The notes under the pieces: model-generated
What the model saw: only the letters and a program-made list of their open reading frames with translations
Told to the model about the DNA's origin: nothing
Database searches by the model: none
Made by a program: the position numbers and the translations under genes
DNA from: a virus
Virus record (IMG/VR): IMGVR_UViG_3300030116_004748
Span: 1-27,576 of that record
Length of the DNA stretch: 27,576 bases
Reading direction: 5' to 3' (one strand)
Shown here: piece after piece, positions 7,896 through 17,283 of the stretch
Layout of the letters: the number at the start of each line of letters is the position of its first letter
Position numbering within the stretch: the first letter of the stretch is position 1

Positions 7896-8384
7896 ATGTC
7901 AAAAGTAAAGCAAGATGTAATTGTAGTAAAAGGCATTAAAGAAGTACAAGTTGCTCTTAAAAAACTAGGTGTATCACCTAAGAAATCTCGTACTTTGATA
8001 AATAAAGCTCTTAGACCTGCAGGTAATGCTTTAGCAAGGGTAATGAAATTTGAATATAAAAAAGAATTTAATAATCCTAGTTATATAAGAAAAGAAGGTA
8101 GAACTCCAACATATAAAACAATAGGTGTTGTAACTGCAAGAAGAAGTAGACAACCAGGATTGTTTGTTGGACCAATATTAAGAAGAACAACACCAATAAG
8201 AATAAAAGGGAAAAATAGTAGAAACTTACCTGCTATGCAAATAAAAGGTAATGCTATACAAAAAGCAAGACCTAATATATTTAAAAAATCATATGAAAAG
8301 TCTAAAGAAATTATATCTTCTAAGGCAGAAAAAGATATGATGAAATTATTAGATAAAATGATAAAACAAGCAGGTTTTAAGTAA
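7896..8384 (+). CDS. HK97 gp10-like tail-completion/neck protein
   Basis: 162 aa, basic. The N-terminal 'VKGIKEVQVALKKLG' followed by 'INKALRPAGNALARVMKFEY' is the usual signature of HK97-gp10 proteins, which sit at the head-tail interface. Later segment 'VGVVTARRSRQPGLFVGPI' style beta strands and a lysine-rich C-terminus also fit. It sits exactly where this family is expected, between stopper and tail terminator, one base after the former. Confidence 0.8.
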   Translation: MSKVKQDVIVVKGIKEVQVALKKLGVSPKKSRTLINKALRPAGNALARVMKFEYKKEFNNPSYIRKEGRTPTYKTIGVVTARRSRQPGLFVGPILRRTTPIRIKGKNSRNLPAMQIKGNAIQKARPNIFKKSYEKSKEIISSKAEKDMMKLLDKMIKQAGFK

Positions 8385-8387
8385 GAT

Positions 8388-8798
8388 ATGTTTGCAGTTA
8401 TAGGAAAAATATTAAGGAATAAACTAAATAGTTCATCAGCATTTACTTCTGTTAATCCTGGTAATAGAGTTTTTCCTGTTAAAATATCACAAACTTCACC
8501 ATATCCTGCTACAACATATGAAATTAGAGATGTAGATAATTTTTTATCTAAACAAAGCTCTTTAAAATCTTGTAATGTAAGTATAGGTGTTAATTGTTAT
8601 GCAAAAGACTATGATACAACTTATTTACAAGCAAAAGCAGTAGTTGAAGCACTTGACTTATATCAAGTTGTATATACTGAAGATAGTGTTCAATATACTG
8701 CAAAATTTAATTTTCAATCTTTAAGTGATGAGTATTTCAATACACCTGAAATATATTACAAAGAGATAATTTTTAACTGTTTAATATATAAAAACTAA
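8388..8798 (+). CDS. Tail terminator, DUF3168-like
   Basis: 136 aa. The pattern of an N-terminal helix (AVIGKILRNKL), then NRVFPVKISQTSPYPATTYEI, then a strand-rich half with VEALDLYQVVYTEDSV and YYKEIIFNCLIY fits DUF3168/tail-completion proteins, which cap the tail tube at its final length and join it to the neck. Position directly before the tail-tube genes is the family's usual one. The call rests on pattern and synteny; overall similarity is not strong. Confidence 0.7.
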   Translation: MFAVIGKILRNKLNSSSAFTSVNPGNRVFPVKISQTSPYPATTYEIRDVDNFLSKQSSLKSCNVSIGVNCYAKDYDTTYLQAKAVVEALDLYQVVYTEDSVQYTAKFNFQSLSDEYFNTPEIYYKEIIFNCLIYKN

Positions 8799-8810
8799 AA
8801 AAGTAAAAAA

Positions 8811-9275
8811 ATGGCAATAGAAAATGCAACTAATGTTGTTATAAGAGTAGCTGATGATGAAAATGGTACTAACACACAAACCTTAGCTTTCTCAACTTCT
8901 GCATCTTTAAGTATGACAACAGACCTTCGAGATTCTACAACAAAATCTTCTGGAGGTTTTCAAGAAAATTTAGCTGGTTTAAAATCTTATGAATTGAGTG
9001 GTGATGGTTTTGTTGATCTGAGTGCTAACACAGTAACAGGAACTGATCCTTTTGGTGGTTCAAGTGGACCATTAAAAGCTGTACAAAAACTATGGGATTT
9101 ATGGGTAGGTGGAACTAAAGTACAAGTAGTATTTGGTACAGGTTCAGCTGGTAGTTCTGCTAAAACATATTCAGGTGATGCTTTTATATCTTCTCTTTCA
9201 TTTGAAGGTGGTGTCGAAGAAAATGCAACTTATTCAATCACTTTAACAGGTACAGGTGCATTAACTGAATCGTAG
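8811..9275 (+). CDS. Major tail (tube) protein
   Basis: 154 aa, small and beta-rich, with 'FSTSASLSMTTDLRDSTTK', 'LKSYELSGDGFVDLS' and a C-terminal 'GGVEENATYSITLTGTGAL', typical of TP901-1/lambda-type tail-tube subunits. The hexameric rings stack to form the tail through which DNA passes. The next gene is a recognisable paralogue of the same core, so this compact version is probably the main tube subunit. The start is preceded by an A-rich stretch (AAAAAAGTAAAAAA-like), the usual translation signal style in this genome. Confidence 0.85.
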   Translation: MAIENATNVVIRVADDENGTNTQTLAFSTSASLSMTTDLRDSTTKSSGGFQENLAGLKSYELSGDGFVDLSANTVTGTDPFGGSSGPLKAVQKLWDLWVGGTKVQVVFGTGSAGSSAKTYSGDAFISSLSFEGGVEENATYSITLTGTGALTES

Positions 9276-9299
9276 TATTAACTTTTAAATCTTAAAATT

Positions 9300-10994
9300 A
9301 TGGCAATTAAAAACGCTTCGGATTTATTGGTTTATAAGCACACTTCTCCAGCACAAGCACAAAAAACTAGAATATTAGTTAAAAACATAACTCCATTTGA
9401 TGATGTTGGTAACTTTAAATTAAATGCTGTTTATAAAGCAGGTGGTAGTCAATCACCTAATTATAGATATAATGAAACAGTAACTTTTACTGCTAACACA
9501 GGTACTAATGTTTTAAATGCGATAAAAAGTTTCCTAACAAGTGCTGGTTATAATTATACTTTTGTGCCATCAACAGTAGGTACTATTAATACTGCTGATG
9601 GTAATTTTAAATACTTTGATTTTATTAGTCCTATCTCAGGTGATGCACCAGATATTTATATTACAGCAGGTACATCTACACCAGAAGATGGTGCAATAAA
9701 AATAAATATTTTAGAAGATGGTCAAGATGCAACTTATACACCTGTTGCATTTAGTACAAGTGCATCATTAAGTATGACTAATGATTTAAGAGATGTAACG
9801 ACAAAAGATTCTAATGGTTATCAAGAAAATGAATCAGGTTTAAAATCTTTTGAAGTATCTACTGATGGTTTAATTAATTTTGACGCTAATGTTAATGCTG
9901 AAACTTTTGTAAATGATTTTAGAGTAGGTAATACATTTGATGTTAAATTTTCTGATAGAATTAGAAATATTGTACCATCACCTATTATTGATGATTCACA
10001 AACTTATTGGAGTCAAGGTACACCAACATCAAATTTTCAACTTGGTCAAGTAGACCCTTTTGGTGGGCTTACTGCAAGTAAATTACTATCAACATCTAAT
10101 AGTGACAATGAAGTATTTTTTCAAATACCTAATACAAAATTACAAGGGTTTTATAATCATATTACTTTTTATGTAAAAGGTGTTGGTGCAAATACTGAAT
10201 TTACTATATTTGGTGATGCTCATAATATAGAAGTAATTGAAGGTTCAGCTTCTTTTACTTCATTAATAGGTGGTATGCAACAAAATATTACAGGTTTAAG
10301 CACTACTCAATGGACTAGATTCTATATTAGATATGGTAGTCCACAATTTACATCAAATGGTCCATTTAGTTTAGAAATTTCTCCAAGTTTGAAGGGAAGT
10401 ATGACAAATACTGATCAGCTTTTAGTTTCATCATTTCAAGTTGAACAGAACTATAATTTAAATGATGGGTATACAAATTATCAAAATCCTTACGATGTAA
10501 ATTGTTATCAAGGTGATGCAACTGTTTCTAGTATATCTCTTGAAGCAGGTGTTGAGGAAAATGCTACATATTCTTGTACATTAACAGGTACTTCACAATT
10601 ATTTTTAAATGGATTGGGTAATGAATTACTTCTTAATACACAATTTTATAGCACATCAGGTTGGCAAGTAACTAATGGTACTATTAATACAAGTGCAGGT
10701 ACTTGTACTCTTTCTGGTTCAAGTAGCTCAACATTAGTTGGTACAAATTTCGATGGTTCTTTAAGGTCTGTACCAGAAAAAGAACTTGAACTAACATATA
10801 CAATTACTCAAAACACAGGTGGAATTTTAAGAATTCAACAAGTAGGTACACTCAATTTAGAAATTCCAAGCGTAGTAGGTACACATACTGTAAGATTTTT
10901 AAATGATAAACCTACATCTTTCAGTTTGATTACAACAGCATTACCTGCTAATATTGTTTTAACTTCTGTTAGTTTAAAATTAGTTAGACCATAA
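9300..10994 (+). CDS. Expanded tail-tube paralogue with inserted binding modules
   Basis: 564 aa. It repeats the tube core of the preceding gene (FSTSASLSMTNDLRD from about residue 151, LKSFEVSTDGLINF, and GVEENATYSCTLTGT near residues 416-430) but carries three additions: about residues 20-130 of unknown beta-rich sequence; about 226-400, opening DDSQTYWSQ and containing 'GLTASKLLSTS' and 'TTQWTRFYIRY', like galactose-binding/CBM-type modules of phage structural proteins; and a C-terminal module, about 438-564, of the same style (LLLNTQFYSTSGWQV ... VSLKLV). It may form part of the tube with outward decorations that bind host surface glycans. Paralogy is seen; the sugar-binding role is inferred. 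Confidence 0.72.
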   Translation: MAIKNASDLLVYKHTSPAQAQKTRILVKNITPFDDVGNFKLNAVYKAGGSQSPNYRYNETVTFTANTGTNVLNAIKSFLTSAGYNYTFVPSTVGTINTADGNFKYFDFISPISGDAPDIYITAGTSTPEDGAIKINILEDGQDATYTPVAFSTSASLSMTNDLRDVTTKDSNGYQENESGLKSFEVSTDGLINFDANVNAETFVNDFRVGNTFDVKFSDRIRNIVPSPIIDDSQTYWSQGTPTSNFQLGQVDPFGGLTASKLLSTSNSDNEVFFQIPNTKLQGFYNHITFYVKGVGANTEFTIFGDAHNIEVIEGSASFTSLIGGMQQNITGLSTTQWTRFYIRYGSPQFTSNGPFSLEISPSLKGSMTNTDQLLVSSFQVEQNYNLNDGYTNYQNPYDVNCYQGDATVSSISLEAGVEENATYSCTLTGTSQLFLNGLGNELLLNTQFYSTSGWQVTNGTINTSAGTCTLSGSSSSTLVGTNFDGSLRSVPEKELELTYTITQNTGGILRIQQVGTLNLEIPSVVGTHTVRFLNDKPTSFSLITTALPANIVLTSVSLKLVRP

Positions 10995-11019
10995 ATTTTT
11001 ATAAATTAAAAACAAGAAA

Positions 11020-11322
11020 ATGAAAAAGGTAGAATTAGGTGGTCAAAAAAGACCAATTAGATTTAGTTACTTAGCTTTAAAAGAGATATGTAATGATTGT
11101 AATTTAAAGTTAAGTGAGATGAATCAACTAGGAACTGAAATCGATCACATTGGGATCATTGCTTACTATGGCTTAAAATATGGTGCTAAGAAAATTGGTG
11201 AGCCATTTAAGTTTAAAGTAACTGATGTTGAAGAATGGTTAGATAATGAAGATTTTAATAAGATGACAGAAATCTTTGAAGCGTTCCAATTAGATCAACC
11301 CCAAAGTGAGGGAAAGTCATAG
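11020..11322 (+). CDS. Tail assembly chaperone, short form (gpG-like)
   Basis: 100-aa protein between the tail-tube and tape-measure genes, the standard place of the lambda G/GT chaperone. It opens with a strand ('MKKVELGGQKRPIRFSYLAL') followed by helical sequence, as in phage tail chaperones that coat the tape measure during tail assembly. Zero-frame translation ends at TAG 11320-11322. Just before the stop, codons GAG GGA AAG contain the heptamer GGGAAAG, from which a fraction of ribosomes should enter the -1 frame. Confidence 0.82.
   Translation: MKKVELGGQKRPIRFSYLALKEICNDCNLKLSEMNQLGTEIDHIGIIAYYGLKYGAKKIGEPFKFKVTDVEEWLDNEDFNKMTEIFEAFQLDQPQSEGKS
11310..11316 (+). promoter_or_regulatory. 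-1 programmed frameshift site GGGAAAG
   Basis: The heptamer is in the correct phase (G GGA AAG) of the upstream reading frame, two codons before the stop. It is identical to the slippery site of lambda G/GT. The -1 frame is open from 11310 to the stop at 11675, and its nearest upstream stop is TGA 11307-11309, so the open window begins precisely at the heptamer. A second GGGAAAG sits at 11325-11331, behind the stop. Confidence 0.85.
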
Positions 11323-11675
11323 AGGGGAAAGAAGTTGATGACGAGTCTGGTGACATTAATTGGGATAAACTTGAACAAATTGGCTTAGGTAGAATGGGGA
11401 TGAGTTATGATGAACTTTATGACTCAACCCCACGAACCTTTAACAACATATTGATAGGTTTTAATTTATATCAAGAACAACTAACCCAAGATAGTTGGGA
11501 ACAAACAAGAATTATTGCTCATTGCACTATATCACCACACTCTAAAAAAAGACTTAAACCAAAAGAAGTTTTGCCTTTCCCCTGGGACGACAAAAGAAAA
11601 CCTAAAGGTAAAGTCGTGTCTAATGAACATATACAAGATGTTATAAAAAGATATGATAAAAAATTAAATAAATAG
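11316..11675 (+). CDS. Tail assembly chaperone extension (gpT part of gpG-T fusion), reached by -1 frameshift
   Basis: After the slip at 11310-11316 the ribosome reads GTC ATA GAG... and adds 119 residues to the first 99 of the short form, giving a ~218-aa gpGT-like fusion (lambda's is 279). The added part contains INWDKLEQIGLGRMGMSYDE and then TPRTFNNILIGF, a C-terminal style common in tail chaperones of Bacteroidota phages. An ATG at 11394 could allow separate translation of 93 residues, but continuous opening back to the slippery site argues for fusion. It ends two bases before the tape-measure start, as expected for a tape-measure-binding chaperone. Confidence 0.82.
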   Translation, partial: VIEGKEVDDESGDINWDKLEQIGLGRMGMSYDELYDSTPRTFNNILIGFNLYQEQLTQDSWEQTRIIAHCTISPHSKKRLKPKEVLPFPWDDKRKPKGKVVSNEHIQDVIKRYDKKLNK

Positions 11676-11677
11676 TA

Positions 11678-13843
11678 ATGGGTGGAGTAAAAACTATATC
11701 TATAATTGTAGCTGCTAATATTAAAGGATTAGAAGCTAGTTTAGGTAAAGCAAATAAATCAATTACAAGATTTGCATCTAACTCAGCAAGAGTAGGTTCA
11801 GCACTTACTTTTGGTCTTACAGCACCAATAACTGCATTAGGTAAATCTGCTTTCGACACATTCTCTAATTTTGAGAATGAAATGATGAAAGTAAAGACAG
11901 TAACTAATGCTACTACTTCGGAGTTTTCAATGCTCACTAGAGAAGCAAAAAGATTAGGTGCATCTACACAATTTACAGCATCACAAGTAGCAGACCTACA
12001 ATTAATTTTAGGTCGTAAAGGTTTTGATCCAACTGCCATACAAAATATGGAAGGGTCAATACTTAATCTTGCTCTAGCAACAGGAGAAGATTTATCATTG
12101 GCAGCAAACACAGTATCATCTTCTTTAAATGCTTTTCAATTAGATTCTGAAGATGCTTCTAGGGTAGCAAATACATTAGCTAGTGCAGCTGCAAATTCAT
12201 CGTTACAACTTAGCACTTTTGCAACAGCTTTTGCAAATGCTGGTGCTTCTGCAAATGCAGTAGGTGTAGATATTGAAGAATTATCTGCTATGATGGGTGT
12301 GTTAATGGATAATGGTATCAAAGCAAGTAAAGCTGGTACAGGTCTAAATGGTTTATTTATTAGATTAAAAGAAAATGGTATATCATTATCAGGTTCATTA
12401 GATTTATTATCACAAGGTGAATTAACATTAGAAAGAGCTACTGATCTTGTTGGTAAAAACTTCAGTAAGCAATTACTAATATTAGCAAAAAATAGAGATA
12501 GAACTAAAGAATTAACTACTGAGTTTAAAACAAACACAACTAGATTAGACGAAATGGCTGAAGCTATGGGTAGTACAACCTTTGCTAAAGTAAAGAAGAT
12601 GCAATCTGCCATAGAAGGTCTAAAACTAGAAGTAGGAGCTCTAATTGCTGATGCTATAATGCCTATAATTAAATTTATAACTGATTTAGCTGGGAAGTTT
12701 GGAGAACTTGATAAATCAACACAAAATTTAATATTAGCAATCGGTACATTTTTAGCTGTACTCGGACCATTAATTTTAATTGTAGGTGGTTTAGGTGGTG
12801 CATTTGCAGCAGGATTAGCTATTATTGGTCCTTTCTTACTTGCCTTTGCAAAATTTGCCCTGATAGCTGCGGCTATAATTGTTGTGCTTGATAAACTAAT
12901 ATTAGTTGTTGGTGGTTTCTTTACTATATTAAAAGATAATTCTGCTTTTATTGGTGCTGTATTTTTAAACCTTCGTAAAGTAATTGCTAATGCTTTTATT
13001 GGTGCATTTAACATAATATTAAGGGGTGCTAAATATCTAGCGAAAAAACTAGGACTTACTTTATTTGAAAATGTAAATGAATTTGAAACTGAAAAATTAT
13101 TACCTGTTCCAGATTTTAAAAATGTACAAGATAGTTTTACAAAGTTTAGTAAAAAATATGACAAGTTTAAAAGTGATATAGGAAGTAATATATCATCAAT
13201 ATTTAGTTTTGATGGTGGTGGTGGTAGTATTGGTGGTGTTAAAGAAGATGAATCTAAAGATGAACCTGAAACTCGTTCATTAGAGGAAGCGTATGACGCA
13301 ATATTTGGTAAAGGAGCTTATCAAGCCTTTTTGTTAGATCAAAAGCTAAAACAAGAAGCTATTGAGAGGGCTACTAGATTTAAAAATGCACTTAATGAAT
13401 TAGCAGTAAATACAGCAGATAGTTTTGCCACATCATTTGCTGATGTTATTGTAAGTGGTCAAAATTTATTAAAAGGATTAGGTCAGATATTTAAAGATTT
13501 AGCCAAACAAATATTGGCTATGATAATAAAAGCAGCGATTTTATCAGTATTATTAAGTGTAACAGGTTTAGGCTCAACCCAAGCCGCTACTAAGATGTTT
13601 GGTGCAGATCAAAGTTTTAAAGGATTGTTAGGTGGTATGTTTGCTGATGGTGGTAGACCACCTGTTGGTAAAATGTCTTTGGTTGGAGAAAGAGGACCAG
13701 AATTATTTGTACCTGGAACATCCGGCACTATAATACCAAATGATGCTTTAGGTGGTGGTACAGTAATACCTGATGTTAAAATAACAGGTGATGACTTGTT
13801 AATTGTATTTGATAGAGCAAACAGAAGAAAAGTTAGAAGATAA
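11678..13843 (+). CDS. Tail tape measure protein, TP901-type
   Basis: 721 aa. Residues about 65-260 form the PhageMin_Tail/TP901 domain (FENEMMKVKTVTNAT, AKRLGASTQFTASQVADL, ANAVGVDIEELSAMMGVLMD). A long hydrophobic region near 345-415 (LILAIGTFLAVLGPLILIVG and following) could insert in membrane during DNA ejection. The C-terminus has the common motif MSLVGERGPELFVPG. The protein fixes tail length; at the usual ~0.15 nm per residue, 721 residues would give roughly a 110-nm tail (an estimate). A 342-codon open frame on the opposite strand is a shadow of its alanine/serine-rich sequence. Confidence 0.93.
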   Translation: MGGVKTISIIVAANIKGLEASLGKANKSITRFASNSARVGSALTFGLTAPITALGKSAFDTFSNFENEMMKVKTVTNATTSEFSMLTREAKRLGASTQFTASQVADLQLILGRKGFDPTAIQNMEGSILNLALATGEDLSLAANTVSSSLNAFQLDSEDASRVANTLASAAANSSLQLSTFATAFANAGASANAVGVDIEELSAMMGVLMDNGIKASKAGTGLNGLFIRLKENGISLSGSLDLLSQGELTLERATDLVGKNFSKQLLILAKNRDRTKELTTEFKTNTTRLDEMAEAMGSTTFAKVKKMQSAIEGLKLEVGALIADAIMPIIKFITDLAGKFGELDKSTQNLILAIGTFLAVLGPLILIVGGLGGAFAAGLAIIGPFLLAFAKFALIAAAIIVVLDKLILVVGGFFTILKDNSAFIGAVFLNLRKVIANAFIGAFNIILRGAKYLAKKLGLTLFENVNEFETEKLLPVPDFKNVQDSFTKFSKKYDKFKSDIGSNISSIFSFDGGGGSIGGVKEDESKDEPETRSLEEAYDAIFGKGAYQAFLLDQKLKQEAIERATRFKNALNELAVNTADSFATSFADVIVSGQNLLKGLGQIFKDLAKQILAMIIKAAILSVLLSVTGLGSTQAATKMFGADQSFKGLLGGMFADGGRPPVGKMSLVGERGPELFVPGTSGTIIPNDALGGGTVIPDVKITGDDLLIVFDRANRRKVRR

Positions 13844-13846
13844 ATT

Positions 13847-16800
13847 ATGGCTTTAAGATTTGGTAAAGTAAGGTTTTGTGAATTTATTGGAGAAAAGGGT
13901 TCTAATTGGAATATCGAAATTTGGAAAAAAGATAACGCTGATGTTGAATCTGATGGTACACCTAGTAAATATCCTCAATCAAGTGCATCGAATCAGTTTA
14001 CTAGTAGTTTAGCAGGTTGGTCACAGAATTCAGGTACTTGGGCTTGGAATGCAGGTACTGATGGTACAGGTGGTGCAAGACATACAGCAGGTAATACTGC
14101 ACCTTTATTTTGGTTTGTGGATCAAAATATTATAGAAAATGGTGTTTTTTATAGTGTTGTTTTAACAGTAGATAATAGAACAAGTGGTACTGTTAGAGTT
14201 AGACTAGGTGGTAGTAATGGTATTAATAGATCTAGTAATGGTGTGTTTAGCGAAATTATTGGAGCTGGTAGTAATGGTTTATTAGAAATTGTACCAACAT
14301 CACAATTTGATGGTGATGTAAAAAGTATAATAATAACAAAGTATTTTGCACCAGCAACTGAATTTAAAACTTTTGGTGAAGGTTTAGAAATTACTTGGAA
14401 TGGTAGAGGTGGTACAAGAGATAGACAATTTTTAGGTTCTGAATGTAAAATAAATTATGTTGTACAAGGTGATGTAGATGAAAACTTTTTATACAATACT
14501 TTTAATGAAGGTTACGAAACTTACTTTGTTAGAATTTATAGAGGTGCAGTCACTAATGCAAATCTTTGGTGGTTTGGTTGGGTTCAACCTGCATTCGATG
14601 TCGTAGAAAATCATCCTTATCCCTATGAATTTCAAATAACAGCTACTGACTCTTATGGTCTATGGGGTAAGAAAAAAGAAGAATTTTTTAGTGGTGAAGC
14701 AGAAAAAAATGCACCACATAGAATTAGAGATATATTCTTTACTCTAATTCAAGATATGAGTTTAAATAATCTTTCTTATGGTAATAGCTCTCCTGTACCA
14801 CAAGGATTTAATTGGTGTAGAACAATTTTAGATTGGTGGTCATCAGTACACACTTACGAACAAGCAGATCCAGCTGTATTGTATTTTGCTGCTAAAGGAT
14901 TTGTTAGTAAACCAACAACTTTTGGAGAAGATGGTGACATTGAGGAAGATCAAGAACCTTACAAATATAAACCATTTGATGTTTTTAATGGTGTTTTAAA
15001 ATCTTTTAACACAGTTGGTTATTTAGCAGAAGGACATTATAATTTTATACAACCTAATAGTCTAGCAAATAATACCACAGGTAATTTAAGAGCTTTTGAA
15101 TATAACTCAGCTTTATTCAATAACCCAAATAACCCTGTAACTATAAATACTTTACTTACAATAGATCAAAACAATCACGCTATACTAGGTGGTTCTAATT
15201 TGTATTTTGAGCCTAGTTATGAAAGAGTAAAAGCAAATTTTAAAGGTGGTTTTTCAGCAGTTGATGTAGGTTCTGGTCAAGATATGAGTACAGAATTTTA
15301 TGCTGGATCTTTACAAAGTGGTTTGAATGGTCAATTAGATTTAAATTTTTCTGCTCGATATAAAGAAAAAATTACTAAAAGTGATTTTACTTTAAATTCA
15401 GGTTATAATGTATATGAGATTGGTTTTAAAACAACTGCTACATTAACAATAAGAATTAGTGATGGTAGTAACCAAAGATGGTTAGTTGCAAATAATAACG
15501 CTAATGTTTTAGGTTGGTCTACTACCCCAAGCACAATAACAATAAATAGAGGTTATGGTGTTTCACAAGATTCTCCATTAGATAATCCATCTGAAATGTG
15601 TGTTGGTCCTGTTAGTAATCCTATACCTACTAATGGTAATGGATATTCATATGGTCCAATGGATTCAACAGGTGTAGGATTCGGTTCTATACAAAAGTTT
15701 TTTACAAAAATAAAGTTTAGAACTATTATAGAGTACCCTGATATAAGTGGTGATCTTTTTATTCAATTAACTGCTGATAATGATTATTCACAAGGTTTAA
15801 GAACACCAATAGGTTCTTCATTTCCCCAAGTATATGAATGGTCTTTTATAAATGTAAATAACCCTACACCACTTCAAGCTCTAGTAACTTCTGAAAACAT
15901 TACTCTTACACCAACTGAATTTAATGAAGATAATGATGTTACAAATGGTATTGTATATACTGCATCACAAACAGAAAACACAGCATTAGAAAGTTTTGAT
16001 TTTGGTGATATAAACTTAGGACAAAGTTCTGCAAATCTTTTATATTCTTTTCAATACAATTCTGGAACATCACAAAATCCAATATATGAAGTTGTACCTG
16101 GTTTCCAGAGAAATAACCCTTCAGTAGCAGATTACAAAAATGCAACTGAATTACTTGTTGAAGAATTTTTACAATTACAAATAAATCCATTAGAAATATT
16201 ACAAGCAGATATTCAAAGTGCAGATATATCACCATTAAAACTTATAAAATATTCTATTAATGATAATAATACATTCAAATATTATTCATTTTTAGGTGGT
16301 ACTTTTAAAGCAAAATCTGAAATATTAAGTGGTGAATGGTTTAAAGTTGATTCAGTTGAACAAAATATAACTATTGCTAATGAACCTGACACACCTGATC
16401 CTGTACCTGAACCACAAACAGAAATAGAACAATCTCAAAATCAACAATCACAAGCAGCTAGGTTAATGCTTGAAAACAATTCGATAGGTTCTTTATCTTC
16501 AGCTTTAACAAATGGTACTTTAACTACTAGATTAACTTTTAATAATAATAATAAGGGTCAAGTATATAGTTCTCAAAAACTTGTATTGACTTATCCTGAT
16601 GGTACAAATCCTTTAGAATTAATTGTTAGTGGTAATCATTCAACAGCAAAGAATGAAATTGATTTTAATAGTTTTATACCTAAAATTACTTACCCTGCTA
16701 ATTCATTAGTTAGTCCTTTAAAGTTTGATTTATTAAATGTAATAAATACAAGAACAACTTCAAGTAATACAAGTACAAAACAAATTATACTTAAAGATTT

Positions 16801-17281
16801 TGGTAGTTATTTATTTTATTTATTTCAAGATGATAATTGGTATAATGCAGGAAGTACAAGTTTAGCAATTTTAGGTAGTAGTACATTACCAGGTAGTATT
16901 CCTTCAAGTGTAAGTCATTTTCAATCAAGGGTAGCTGCTTATACAGCAATGAATACTTGTACATTAAAAAAATTAACATTTACTTTTTATTGGAGTTCTA
17001 GTGTAGTTAATTCAGCAGATATTGATTTTGCTTTTAGTAAATTTAGACCAATCCAAAATGGTACAGCAGCATCAATTCCAATGAATTCAATAACAGCTAC
17101 TGATAAAAATGGAACATATAATGAAAACAAGCCTTATCAATGTGAGTTTGTTTTTTCAGGTAGTAACGCTTCTTTAGCTGCTAATGACGCTTTTGCTTTT
17201 CATATGAGAACAACAGGATCATCATCGACTACACAAAGAATATTAGTTTATGGTACAGCAATATTAGAAATAGAAGAATAA
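13847..17281 (+). CDS. Tail-tip / baseplate protein with inserted glycan-binding-like module
   Basis: 1144 aa, beta-rich. It starts with a strand (LRFGKVRFCEFIGEKGSNWN), is interrupted at about residues 40-170 by a galactose-binding-like module (LAGWSQNSGTWAWNAG, ARHTAGNTAP, VRVRLGGSNG, SQFDGDVKSIIITKY), then resumes with ITWNGRGGTRDRQFLGSE and YETYFVRIYRGAV, as in tail-tip proteins of flavobacterial phages. A Pro/Glu-rich linker (near residue 850, PDPVPEPQTE) leads to a C-terminal jelly-roll-like region from about 870. The position between tape measure and collagen-like fibre supports a hub/receptor-binding role. No enzymatic motif was found. Confidence 0.68.
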   Translation: MALRFGKVRFCEFIGEKGSNWNIEIWKKDNADVESDGTPSKYPQSSASNQFTSSLAGWSQNSGTWAWNAGTDGTGGARHTAGNTAPLFWFVDQNIIENGVFYSVVLTVDNRTSGTVRVRLGGSNGINRSSNGVFSEIIGAGSNGLLEIVPTSQFDGDVKSIIITKYFAPATEFKTFGEGLEITWNGRGGTRDRQFLGSECKINYVVQGDVDENFLYNTFNEGYETYFVRIYRGAVTNANLWWFGWVQPAFDVVENHPYPYEFQITATDSYGLWGKKKEEFFSGEAEKNAPHRIRDIFFTLIQDMSLNNLSYGNSSPVPQGFNWCRTILDWWSSVHTYEQADPAVLYFAAKGFVSKPTTFGEDGDIEEDQEPYKYKPFDVFNGVLKSFNTVGYLAEGHYNFIQPNSLANNTTGNLRAFEYNSALFNNPNNPVTINTLLTIDQNNHAILGGSNLYFEPSYERVKANFKGGFSAVDVGSGQDMSTEFYAGSLQSGLNGQLDLNFSARYKEKITKSDFTLNSGYNVYEIGFKTTATLTIRISDGSNQRWLVANNNANVLGWSTTPSTITINRGYGVSQDSPLDNPSEMCVGPVSNPIPTNGNGYSYGPMDSTGVGFGSIQKFFTKIKFRTIIEYPDISGDLFIQLTADNDYSQGLRTPIGSSFPQVYEWSFINVNNPTPLQALVTSENITLTPTEFNEDNDVTNGIVYTASQTENTALESFDFGDINLGQSSANLLYSFQYNSGTSQNPIYEVVPGFQRNNPSVADYKNATELLVEEFLQLQINPLEILQADIQSADISPLKLIKYSINDNNTFKYYSFLGGTFKAKSEILSGEWFKVDSVEQNITIANEPDTPDPVPEPQTEIEQSQNQQSQAARLMLENNSIGSLSSALTNGTLTTRLTFNNNNKGQVYSSQKLVLTYPDGTNPLELIVSGNHSTAKNEIDFNSFIPKITYPANSLVSPLKFDLLNVINTRTTSSNTSTKQIILKDFGSYLFYLFQDDNWYNAGSTSLAILGSSTLPGSIPSSVSHFQSRVAAYTAMNTCTLKKLTFTFYWSSSVVNSADIDFAFSKFRPIQNGTAASIPMNSITATDKNGTYNENKPYQCEFVFSGSNASLAANDAFAFHMRTTGSSSTTQRILVYGTAILEIEE

Positions 17282-17283
17282 AT

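Noticed and set aside
12136-13164. 342-codon open frame on the - strand opposite the tape measure gene
   Set aside because: It is an antisense shadow of an alanine/serine-rich coding sequence, has low-complexity composition and no motif, and lies against a firmly identified + strand gene.
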